Assembly (NCBI GenBank): GCA_022360375.1
Contig: JAKSCW010000371.1
Span: forward strand, 1 to 12,644
Origin: Balneolales bacterium
Lineage (GTDB): Bacteria; Bacteroidota; Rhodothermia; Balneolales; Balneolaceae
Direction of reading: 5' to 3'
Length of the DNA: 12,644 nt
Of this stretch, positions 1-9,700 are shown in pieces. The translations under genes and the position numbers were made by a program. Under the pieces are notes generated by a model. The model saw nothing but the letters and a program-made list of their open reading frames with translations. It was not told where the DNA came from and made no database searches. Position 1 is the stretch's first letter. The number at the start of each line of letters is the position of its first letter.

Positions 1-1
1 G

Positions 2-3000
2 CTCAAGGCAGCCATTCTGGGTAAAGGAGGGAAGGATGGTACTGGTGAAAGCTGGCAGGGCGAAATTGCTGAATTCATTTATTACAGTAAAAGTTTGAGT
101 GATGAAGAACGGGAAAGCGTAGAAGATTATCTTTCTGAAAAGTACGACATCCCCATTCGAAAAATTACCCCTGCTACAGGTGGAGAAGCCATTTCAGCCG
201 ATGATGCCAACACCACATACACCTCACTTTCGGGCCCATTTATACAAGAAGGATTTTTCCAGGAACTTACCTTTGGAGGCACTATTGTGCTTAATGCCCC
301 CACTGGGTACGAATGGAATACTTCCGGTACGTATGGAGTAACCATTACCCCGGCTTATGGAGGTTTAACAACATTAGATGCCTCTTTTACCAGTATAACA
401 TCAACTGAACTTACTTATACTATTGATGATACATCCAGAAGTACCAGCAGCCCGGGCCAGTTAGAGTTTACCGGGTTGCAAATCCGGCCTACTTCAGGTT
501 CCCTTCCAAACACGGGAGACATCACCAACACCGGAACAACAGGACAAGGCGGAGACACAAATTATGGTACATTAACCATGATACCGGGAACACAAGACAG
601 CCTTTCGTTTGTGCAGCAGCCTTCCGCTACCAATGTGGATAGTATAATATCACCACCTGTACGTGTTCAGTTGGTGGATCAATTTGGAAACGAGGTTGAA
701 GAAGCAGGAATAAGTGTAACCGTGGCTTTATCCTCGGGGGCAGGGATACTCTCTGGAGTGCTTACAGAAACCACCAACGCCGTGGGAATAGCTGAATTCG
801 ATTCACTTATTGTGGACGAAATAGGAACCAAAGAACTGGAAGCAACCAGCACAGGATTAAGTTCAGATTCCAGTTCTGCGTTCGAAATTGTAAACGCCGG
901 AACCTTAACTGGCTTCCTTGTGGAACGATCTCCTTCCGGAACCATAAGCTCAAAATTTGCAGGACAGACGTTCAATATCGCCCTCACTGCCATTGATGGT
1001 ACCTCTACCACCGTTACCACTTTTAATGGTACCGTAGTTGTTTCTTCCAGTTGTACAATGGGATCTGGCCAGGGAACTACTTCTAATTTTACCTCCGGCG
1101 TTCTGGCCAGCCTCACAGTAAGCCTGACAAGTGTTGGGGTTTGCGACATTACCGTTACCAATTCTTCGGGACCTGAAACCGGAACCAGTAATACATTCAC
1201 TGTAGCACCCGGATCTGCTGACACTACCAATTCTATCATTACTGCGTTGCCTACTGTAATTCTGAATGATGGAAGCAGTCAGTCTGAGTTAACAGTACAG
1301 TTAGTTGATGAATTCGGCAACAACCTTACTTCAGGAGGAAATACCATAGTTCTTTCTGCAACAAATGGAACACTTACCAGGGGTGGCTCGGGCGCTTTCG
1401 ATAACAGCGATGGTACCTACACAGATACACTTACTTCTTCTACAAGTACCATTACTTCTACTATTACCGGAACCCTGGACGGTTCCCCAATTACCGACGA
1501 TGCAGTTGTAGAATTTGCCAGTTTTACCCATATCTGGCAAAGTCAGTTAGGCTCCGTTAGTGACGCCACAAACTGGGATGATCCGGTTAACTGGAGTTCC
1601 GGCTCAGTTCCAGGCCCGGGTTCCGTGATATTAATCCCTGCGAATCCTTCGGTAGGAAACGAATTCCCTGTAATTGATCAATCCGGGATCACTTTCACTT
1701 CTCTTTCTATGGAACCAAGTGCATCAATAACCATTTCCGGGGGGATAAACGTTACCATAGCTAATGATCTTTCCGGCGGGAGTGTACTTGGCACAACCTC
1801 TGATAGTCTTTCTGTTGGAGGTGACATCTTAGACGTAACCACTATAAATGTGGGTACCGTAATCTTAAATGGCAGTTCCGCACAAACTATAACTAACCCT
1901 CACTCCTATCTCACGCTTGAGATTAATAATTCTTCCGGAGCTTCCATTGAGCAAAACCTTTTTATCAGTGATACTTTAAAACTAACCTCCGGAGTGTTAA
2001 CCGTCCCGAGCGGGATAAGTGTAGTAGCGGAAGACATCGTATACGGTTCCGGGGAATTTCAATTCCTTCGGTCAATTACCGGGAACCTTGGCTGGCGTAC
2101 GATTTCCTCCCCGGTTTCCTCCGATTATTTTGACTTCCTGGATGGAACATTAACCCAGGGATACTTAGGTGCCTTTTACAGCACAGCCAGTAGTCCGGGT
2201 GACACCTTGCAACCTAATGTGCTCACATATCTGGAAAGTTATCCCGGAACAGATAATCAAAGGTACAGAACCCCGGCCGATAGCTCGGATGCCTTAATTG
2301 CCGGCCAGGGAATGTTCCTGTTCGTTTTTGGAGATATAGCCGCTGATAGCAGGTACAATGATCCTCTGCCTGATACTCTTGCTGTAACCGGGCAGGAATT
2401 CTTTACCGCTACTAAGGAAGTAGATTTTGGGGTTACCTATACCACTACGGCAGATTCGGGGTGGAATTTAGTTGGTAACCCCTTCGGAGCTACCATCGAT
2501 TGGGACGATGCTTCCAGTTGGACAAAAACAAATATTGAATCGACGATTTACATCTGGGATCCAAGCGCAAATGGCGGTAACGGGGAATATTTAACATGGA
2601 ATGGAAGCACAGGAACTCTTGGAAATGGATTAATCTCTCCTTTCCAGGGCTTTTGGATAAAAGCAAATGGGGCGAGTCCTCAGCTTAAAGTAACAACAGC
2701 CGCCAAAACCACCGGAGGCTCGTTCCTGAGGAAGGGGCTGGATAGTACATTTATTGATCCGCCAACATTTACCCTGGAGCTAACCACCCAGGGACTCGAA
2801 AAGAATACCGTGTTCATGTTCTCTGACGAAGCCAGCCAGGGCAAGGATATTTTGGATGCGTATGAACTCACCCCGTTCTCGGAAACACGGTTAGAGATTT
2901 ATTCCACACTTGGAGATGGAACCCCACTGGCAATTAACAATCTTCCAGGCAATTTGCGAAACAGGTATTTGATCCCCATTCATATTAATGGGTATGAAAA

Positions 3001-3529
3001 TGGCTTACCGATCTCGTCTACATTCCGGATCAGGGCCGTTACTATGGATGACATTCCGGATAACTGGCTATTGCTTCTCACAGACGAAGAAACAGGTGAG
3101 GAAATTAACCTGAAAGAGCAAAGTAACTACGAGTTTTTCCATTCCACTTCAGGTCAGATAAAAATTGCCAACCCAAATAATCAGGCGAAATTGTATTCAA
3201 ATGCTGCATCAGGCCATCGCTTCACCCTGAAGGTTACCACGGAGGAAATTGAAGCCAACATTCCTCAACAAATTTACCTGGAACAGAATTATCCAAATCC
3301 GTTTAATCCCTCCACTACCATCCTGTATGGATTAGATGTAGATGGACCTGTTCTTCTCGAGGTGTTCGATATACTGGGAAGGAAAGTTCAAACCCTGGTT
3401 TCAGGTGATCAACTAGCCGGAAATTATTCCGTCAACTTTAATGCAAATGCATTTGCATCAGGAATTTATATATACCGCTTAACTACCGATACGAAAGTCA
3501 TTACTCAAAAAATGACGCTCATCAAATAG
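2..3529 (+). CDS. Giant T9SS-sorted surface adhesin, 3' part (5' end outside window)
   Basis: The frame is open from the first complete codon at position 2 to the TAG at 3527-3529 (1175 codons), so the gene begins left of the window. The TTG at 95 lies inside a conserved domain and is not a start. Domains in order: end of a LamG-like fold (2-160, motif GEIAEFIYYSKSLSDEE), beta-sandwich (about 161-589), Ig-like A, Big_1-type with VRVQLVDQFGN (590-901), Ig-like B with the only two Cys (902-1213), Ig-like C with VQLVDEFGN (1214-1525), beta-solenoid-like segment starting near WQSQLGSVSDATNWDDPVNW (1526-2080), pre-sorting module with GWNLVGNPFGATIDWDD (2081-2734), a further beta region, and the sorting domain (3275-3529). 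The role inferred is a secreted or cell-surface adhesin moved by type IX secretion. The gene is a paralogue of the C-terminal half of the protein at 3621-11738. Ligand unknown. Confidence 0.93.
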   Translation, partial: LKAAILGKGGKDGTGESWQGEIAEFIYYSKSLSDEERESVEDYLSEKYDIPIRKITPATGGEAISADDANTTYTSLSGPFIQEGFFQELTFGGTIVLNAPTGYEWNTSGTYGVTITPAYGGLTTLDASFTSITSTELTYTIDDTSRSTSSPGQLEFTGLQIRPTSGSLPNTGDITNTGTTGQGGDTNYGTLTMIPGTQDSLSFVQQPSATNVDSIISPPVRVQLVDQFGNEVEEAGISVTVALSSGAGILSGVLTETTNAVGIAEFDSLIVDEIGTKELEATSTGLSSDSSSAFEIVNAGTLTGFLVERSPSGTISSKFAGQTFNIALTAIDGTSTTVTTFNGTVVVSSSCTMGSGQGTTSNFTSGVLASLTVSLTSVGVCDITVTNSSGPETGTSNTFTVAPGSADTTNSIITALPTVILNDGSSQSELTVQLVDEFGNNLTSGGNTIVLSATNGTLTRGGSGAFDNSDGTYTDTLTSSTSTITSTITGTLDGSPITDDAVVEFASFTHIWQSQLGSVSDATNWDDPVNWSSGSVPGPGSVILIPANPSVGNEFPVIDQSGITFTSLSMEPSASITISGGINVTIANDLSGGSVLGTTSDSLSVGGDILDVTTINVGTVILNGSSAQTITNPHSYLTLEINNSSGASIEQNLFISDTLKLTSGVLTVPSGISVVAEDIVYGSGEFQFLRSITGNLGWRTISSPVSSDYFDFLDGTLTQGYLGAFYSTASSPGDTLQPNVLTYLESYPGTDNQRYRTPADSSDALIAGQGMFLFVFGDIAADSRYNDPLPDTLAVTGQEFFTATKEVDFGVTYTTTADSGWNLVGNPFGATIDWDDASSWTKTNIESTIYIWDPSANGGNGEYLTWNGSTGTLGNGLISPFQGFWIKANGASPQLKVTTAAKTTGGSFLRKGLDSTFIDPPTFTLELTTQGLEKNTVFMFSDEASQGKDILDAYELTPFSETRLEIYSTLGDGTPLAINNLPGNLRNRYLIPIHINGYENGLPISSTFRIRAVTMDDIPDNWLLLLTDEETGEEINLKEQSNYEFFHSTSGQIKIANPNNQAKLYSNAASGHRFTLKVTTEEIEANIPQQIYLEQNYPNPFNPSTTILYGLDVDGPVLLEVFDILGRKVQTLVSGDQLAGNYSVNFNANAFASGIYIYRLTTDTKVITQKMTLIK
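3275..3529 (+). other. C-terminal type IX secretion (Por) sorting domain of the left-edge gene
   Basis: About 84 residues at the C-terminus carry the hallmark order of a type A sorting domain: YLEQNYPNPFNPSTTI, then LEVFDILGRKVQTLV, then an AG.YSV.FNA strand, ASGIYIYRL, and a final TQKMTLIK. The fold is FlgD-like Ig. In this family the domain directs passage through the outer-membrane type IX translocon and is normally removed or used for anchoring. It is compact here, with no insertion between the last two strands, unlike the paralogue. Confidence 0.92.
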
Positions 3530-3620
3530 GCATTCGTAAATTTCTTTAACTCTAATTAGAATTAACTAATTAAACGCAACTAAGAAATGGATTTGAATAT
3601 ATTAGGCCATCTATATAGGT
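3530..3620. other. Intergenic gap between the two giant paralogues
   Basis: This is a 91-bp AT-rich spacer. It holds a short inverted repeat (3553-3572) and the 10-bp palindrome TCTAATTAGA (3551-3560). I see no GC-rich hairpin followed by a T tract, so no clear intrinsic terminator. A near match to the Bacteroidetes -7 element (TGGATTTG at 3588-3595, consensus TAnnTTTG) has no TTTG partner at the right upstream distance and is not convincing. The two giant genes may be co-transcribed. Confidence 0.5.
3553..3572. repeat. Short AT-rich inverted repeat
   Basis: TAATTAG (3553-3559) and CTAATTA (3566-3572) are perfect 7-nt inverted arms around the 6-nt loop AATTAA. It lies 24 bp after the stop of the first giant gene and 48 bp before the next start. 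It could be an operator or a weak mRNA hairpin. It is too AT-rich, and lacks a T run, to be a typical intrinsic terminator. Confidence 0.4.
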
Positions 3621-3707
3621 ATGGAAGGCGGACAAAGAAAATATCATCGGTTCAAGAGCAGTATTCTGATAGTGCTATTATGGCTTACCCAGCAATCGGT
3701 ATTTGCC
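3621..3707 (+). other. Sec signal peptide of the 2705-residue adhesin
   Basis: Residues 1-29 show a basic n-region (R6, K7, R10, K12), a hydrophobic core (ILIVLLWL, 15-22) and a c-region ending V-F-A before Gln30, a good signal peptidase I site (VFA|QVQ). No lipobox cysteine is present, so this is not a lipoprotein. Type IX substrates also need such a Sec signal. Confidence 0.9.
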
Positions 3708-6700
3708 CAGGTTCAGGGGTACAGCCAACGCCTTAAGGCGCATGTAAATGCTGCCCAGGTATACGGAGACACCGATCTTACTAACTTCCCAGTTCTGATT
3801 AGTTTCACTTCTTCAAGATTTGCTGATACAAGTAATGGAGGAGATGTAGAAAGCTCCAATGGCTATGATATCATTTTTACAGCTGCTGATGGAACCACTA
3901 TTCTCAGCCATCAAATTGAAAGTTACGATAATACCACAGGGGAAGTGGTTTTTTGGGTGCGTTTCCCAACCCTGTCCGTCACTACCGATACAGAATTCTA
4001 CGCTTATTTCGGAAACCCCGATATCACCACCGATCCATCCAGCACCAATGTATGGGATTCCAATTATAAGATGGTGCTTCATTTAGATGAAACTGCAAAC
4101 GGACCCACAAACTTTACCGATGCTTCAGGAGAAATTTCCTCTACCGATATCAGCGATAATGGGACGAGAGCTGGAACCGGTCAAATCGGTGGATCAAGAG
4201 AATTTAATGACCCTGGAACAAACGATGTAATCACTATAGCGGATAATGGTGTTTCACCGTTAGACATTACGGGAAATATTACCATCTCTTTTTGGGCATA
4301 TCCCCAAAATCTAGACGACGCACCTGATTTTATTACAAAAGGTTCCTACCTGAATGGATACTCAATTTGGTATAGTAATGAACAAAATAACCTAGTGTTT
4401 TCTGTGAATGGCGACAACCTTAGAACTAATTCCAACATATTATCAGATAATACATGGTATTATGTGGTAGTATCCCGAACCTCCAGCGGTGATCGTTTTA
4501 TTTACCTGGATGGGGAACAGGCGGCCACTGACAATTCCACAGCATCTTTCACTGTAGATGATGAAGATGTAACATTATCGAGTTTCGGAAACTGGCCTTT
4601 TGTAGGACTTATGGACGAAGTTCGTATTTCCAATATAGCCCGGGATTCCGCATGGATCGCCACTGAATATGCCAATCAGACAAACCAGGGATTCGGTACA
4701 GGATTCCTGGATGCAATAAATGCGGAACCTATCCTGGATAGTATTGAAACGGCAACGCTCACCTATAATTCAGGAGATTCACCGACCATTATTACTTCTG
4801 ATATCTCTGTGTATGAAGGGGAGACAACTGATAACATCGAAAGCGCAACCATCCGGATAACCGGTAATTTCGATTCTACCGAAGATGTGTTGGCATTTAC
4901 CAATCAGTTAGGAATAACGGGTAGCTGGAATTCTACAACCGGAATTTTAACGCTTACCGGAACTACTACGGAAGAAAATTATCAAACAGCCCTTCGTTCC
5001 GTCACCTATGAAAATACTGATCCTGCTCCCGTAGAAAATACCCGTACGGTAAGCTTCACGGTTAATGACGGGGATGATGACAGTAACACCGAAACCAGGA
5101 ATATCCAGGTTGTTAAGGTAAACAGCGCTCCAACTCTATCCGGTATTGAGAGTTCAAACATTCTCTATTTTGCAGGAAACGGAGAAAAAACCATTACTAA
5201 TAATATATTAGTTACAGACCTGGATGATACCAACCTGGACAGTGCCTTTGTACAAATTTCCAGTGGGTATTTGTCTGCAGAAGATACCCTTCGTTTTACC
5301 AATCAATCGGGGATAACGGGAAGCTGGGACGATGTGGCGGGTCAGCTTAAACTGGAAGGCACTGCTTCTCTCGCTTCTTATCAGGCCGCATTAAGATCGA
5401 TAACCTATGAAAATGAAGCTGGTTCACCTACCACTACCAATCGTACCATTAGTTTTTCGGTACACGATGGAACGGAAGAAAGCTCAGCAGTTACACGTGA
5501 TATTGAATATCCCACAGCAATCACCGAGCTTGCATCGTACAAGAGTATAGGGGTCTTTAATTATGATGCTCAGGATGCTGATGGCGATGGCGATTCGGCA
5601 ACTAATCAACCTTCTGATGGTGCCTTATCAAGTTGGGGTGACAGATCGGATAATGTCTCAGCTAGTACTGAAGATATTTCTGCAACAGCGCCAAGTGGAG
5701 ACGCACCAACATTAAGCTCTTCTGCCTTAGGAGGGCGTGGTGCCATAATATTTGATGGAAATTCCGGAAGCAATGGTGATAATTACGCCCTTGAGGATAA
5801 TGCCCTGGTAAATACGAGCAGCTTTACCCAAAAATCTTTTGCTGCAGTATTTAGAACCAGCGATGACTTATCAGGGCTGCAAATAATTTACGAACAAGGT
5901 GGTTCTTCAAATGGTTATCAAATTTCGATTAAAAACGGTATAGCATATGCTTATGCCTGGAGTACCAATAATTCATGGACGGATGGCGATGATGTATCAA
6001 TAAACCTTGGCGCGGTCGAAACAAACACCACTTACATAATAATTGCCAATCACAACCAACCCGATAATAATACCTGGCAAGCAAATATTAATGGAGGAAG
6101 TATCATTACCAGCGACCTCGTAGCCGGTACCATGAGCAGCCACGGTGGAGACCCAACCATAGGAGAGGAAGATGGAAGCAGCGATCCTACGCTCACCTCA
6201 TTGCCAAGCGGTACTAACAATTTTACCGGTGAAATTGCTGAACTTGTATCCTGGAATTCATCTTTGTCTTCTACCGATTTCACAAACATCTATGCATTTC
6301 TTAGTGATAAATGGTTTAATGTACCCCCTGTTTTATCCGGTGCTGAACTCACAGATCTTTCTTACACCGAAGGAGATGCTGCCACTGATATAACTTCTAC
6401 TCTTGCAATTTCAGACACAGATGATACCAATTTAAATAGCGCAAAAGTGTATATCTCTTCCGGTTTTGAAAGCTCAGAAGATGTACTTGCTTATTCCACA
6501 GCTCTGGGAATTACCGGTAGTTATAACAGCTCTGCCGGTGTACTCATTCTTTCAGGTACAACTACTGTTGCCAATTACCAGGCTGCCCTCAGGAACGTCA
6601 CCTATCAGAATACTGAGACTACCAGTCCCACAGCCTCTACCAGGGAAATCAGTTTTATTGTGTATGACTGGGATGATTCCAGTAATGTGGTAACCAGAGA

Positions 6701-9700
6701 TATTGACGTGACGGCATCTAACGATGCTCCTGTGCTTGCCAACCTGGAAGCAACCACCCTCGCTTTTACTGAAGGAGATGCTGCTACTGATATTACATCT
6801 GCCCTTACTGTTTCCGACAATGACAATACCACCCTTCAGGGAGCTACCGTCGCATTCACAAATAATTATTTCCTGGGTGAAGATGAGTTAGCCTATACAA
6901 CTGCGCTCGGCATAACCGGTTCATTCAATAGTTCAACCGGGGTATTAAGCCTTAGTGGTACCACTACCCTGGCAAATTACCAGGCAGCGTTAAGAAATGT
7001 TACTTTCCAGAATACCAGTTCTGATCCTGTAACCGGCGTTAACCGTACCATTGAAATCCGGGTGTTTGACGGCACCGATAGCAGTGCCACGGGCACCACA
7101 CGCGATATTTCCGTATCCAGTTCCAACACCGTCCCCACCCTGGCGAACATTGAAACGGAAACTATTTTTTACCAGGCAAATCAATCATCCACTGTTTCTG
7201 AGGCAATTACCATTACCGACCCCGATGATACGAATATTGAAAGCGTAACCTTCCAGATTACCTCCAATTACAGCAGCTCCGAAGATACCCTGGAGTTCCA
7301 ATCCCTGTTTGGTATTACCTCATCATGGACAGACGGCACCGGTACACTCACGCTCACCGGGCCTGCTTCAAAATCCGACTTCCAGTCCGCCATCAGAACC
7401 GTTACCTATCGCAATACAATATCCGCACCCACTGATTCCGACCGGATAGTGAGCATCACCGCCAACGACGGAGACGGAAACAGTAATACTCTGACCCGAA
7501 CCATTTCTTTTAGTATCCCCAAGTCTGTTTCTGATCTGCTGGTTTGGTTAAAAGGAGATGCCGGAACTTTCACAACCACAGGGGGAAGCACAGCAAGCAG
7601 TGATGGTACAGACGTAGGAAGATGGGAAGATCAAAGCGGGAACAACAACCATTTCACTGCTACCAATTCCGGTACTGAACCTACATTCCGCACCAATATA
7701 AGTACCATCAATTCCCAGGATGCTGTTGAATTCCCGGGCTCTTCAGGGTATCGTCTCGAAGATACCGATGCAGAGAACTATCTGAATGGATTAGATGAAC
7801 TCACCATTTTCTTTGTACTGGAATCAGATGATATTAATACAGACCAGGGTTTCTGGACAACCTTTGAACCGGACGCAACCGGGGAGGATAAAATCTTCAG
7901 CATCCGGTACGACAGCCAGGGCGATAACGGTTCAGCGGATGACGTAATCACAACCGGTATGAGAGATTTGACCACTGCTTTTGTGATGGAGAGTTTTGAA
8001 GCCGCTCAATCTAATGTGGGTCAAATTGTGATGCTTAAATGGACATCCGAATTGAATTATGAACTCTATGTAGATGGAGTACTTAGTAATCCTACCTTCT
8101 TCCAGAATATACCGACAGGAACACTTGCAGGTGTTACCACAGCCATTGTTGGCCAGGGAACCCAGGACCTGTCAAGCAGCTGGGATGGGCTAATTGCGGA
8201 AGTAATTTTATATGGAAAAGAACTCTCTACCACAGAGCAGGAGGATATTGAAGACTACCTGTCTGCAAAATACGACATCGCCATCCGTTCATTAACTTCG
8301 GCAACAGGCGGGGAAGCTATTTCCGCTGATAGCTCTGATGTAACCAACGGGTATGTTACCTTAACCGGCCCAAGGGTCCAGGAAAGTTTTACCGGGGAAT
8401 TCAGCAGCGGAGGTACCTTTGTCTTTAATGCACCCTCTGGTTTTGAATGGGACAACACCAACTCTCCCGCTCCTTCTGCCAGTGTGTCCTCGGCATTCGG
8501 TGGAAGTACTGAACTAACCGTTTCTTTCACCAGCCGCACCACTTCTCAGATTACTTTTACCATTGGTACGGAGTCCAGTACCAATCCCGGTGAAATCACA
8601 TTTTCCAATTTCCGGGTGCGGCCCACCACCGGTGTTCTTCCCAATACGGGTAATATAACCAATACCGGAACCACCGGGCTGGGGGGTTCCACCGATTATG
8701 GTGAACTAACCATGGTTGCAGGGGCAAAAGCCGCGCTTGAGTTCAGCGAACAACCTTCAGTATCTAATGTTAATTCTGCCATCTCCCCTGCTGTGCGGGT
8801 ACAGCTTATCGATCAATTTGGAAATGCCGTAGAAGAAAGCCAGGTAAATGTCAGCGTTGTGCGAAACATCGTTAGCGGAAGTGGTACGCTGGGAGGAACC
8901 ACCACGCAGGCAACTAACATATTCGGCATTGCCGAATTTGATAACCTGACATTGAGTGCAACCGGAAGTTATACTCTCACGGCCTCCAGTACCGGACTTA
9001 CCAACACAACGAGTTCAGCCTTTGATGTGGTTGTTATTGGTGCTCTTACCGGGTTTACCGTAGAACGTGTTCCTTCTGGAAACATCTCAGATAAGCAGGC
9101 CGGGCAATCCTTCAACATAACTATTGTTGCGGTAGATGGGCTTCAGGATACAGTTGACTCATTTACAGGAACCATCAGCCTGAGCTCAAACTGTACAATT
9201 GGTACGGGTTCAGGAACTTCCTCTTCCTTTACAAACGGTGTGCTCTCTTCACTAACGGTGAGTATTTCCAGTCTTGGGTCTTGTTCATTAACAGCCACCA
9301 ATTCGGCTGGTTCAGAAAATGGTACCAGCAATACATTTACCGTTACCCCTGGCGACCCTTCGGTATCAACAACAACTATTTCAGCAAATCCAACCGTTAT
9401 ATTTAATGACGGATTTGCTACTTCCACACTCACTGTTCAAACCAAAGATTCAGAAGGAAATGATGTAACCACTGGCGGTGCAACTATAACACTAAGTACT
9501 ACTTCAGGCACTATTGGTCCTATTACCGACAATAGCGATGGAACCTATACAGCCACACTAACATCATCTATTGTAGCAGGAACTGCAACCATTACCGGAA
9601 CCTTAAATGGTACATCCATCACTGATGACGCTGAAGTTGATTATGCCGAATTCAATACGCAGTGGCAATCCCAGATTGGATCAATCTCTGATGCCCGGAA

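Noticed and set aside
679..1239. 186-codon open frame on the - strand
   Set aside because: It is antisense to the Ig-like domains of the left-edge gene. A homologous antisense frame occurs at 9143-9433 opposite the matching domains of the paralogue, which is expected because the sense proteins are homologous and Thr/Ser/Gly-rich. It has no domain or start context of its own.
3621..3707. Lipoprotein signal
   Set aside because: There is no cysteine at or near the cleavage site, and VFA|Q fits signal peptidase I.
3587..3736. 49-codon + strand frame starting at ATG 3587, overlapping the start of the giant adhesin gene
   Set aside because: It is out of frame with the clear signal peptide at 3621, shows no protein features, and ends inside the adhesin.
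4719..7520. Possible CRISPR-like or DNA tandem repeat in the repetitive region
   Set aside because: The periodicity of about 400 bp is protein-level homology of 130-residue domains; there are no short identical repeats with unique spacers.
8255..8542. - strand frame of 95 codons, with a counterpart at 127-345
   Set aside because: Both are shadows opposite the same paralogous beta-sandwich segment; their likeness only mirrors the sense-strand homology.
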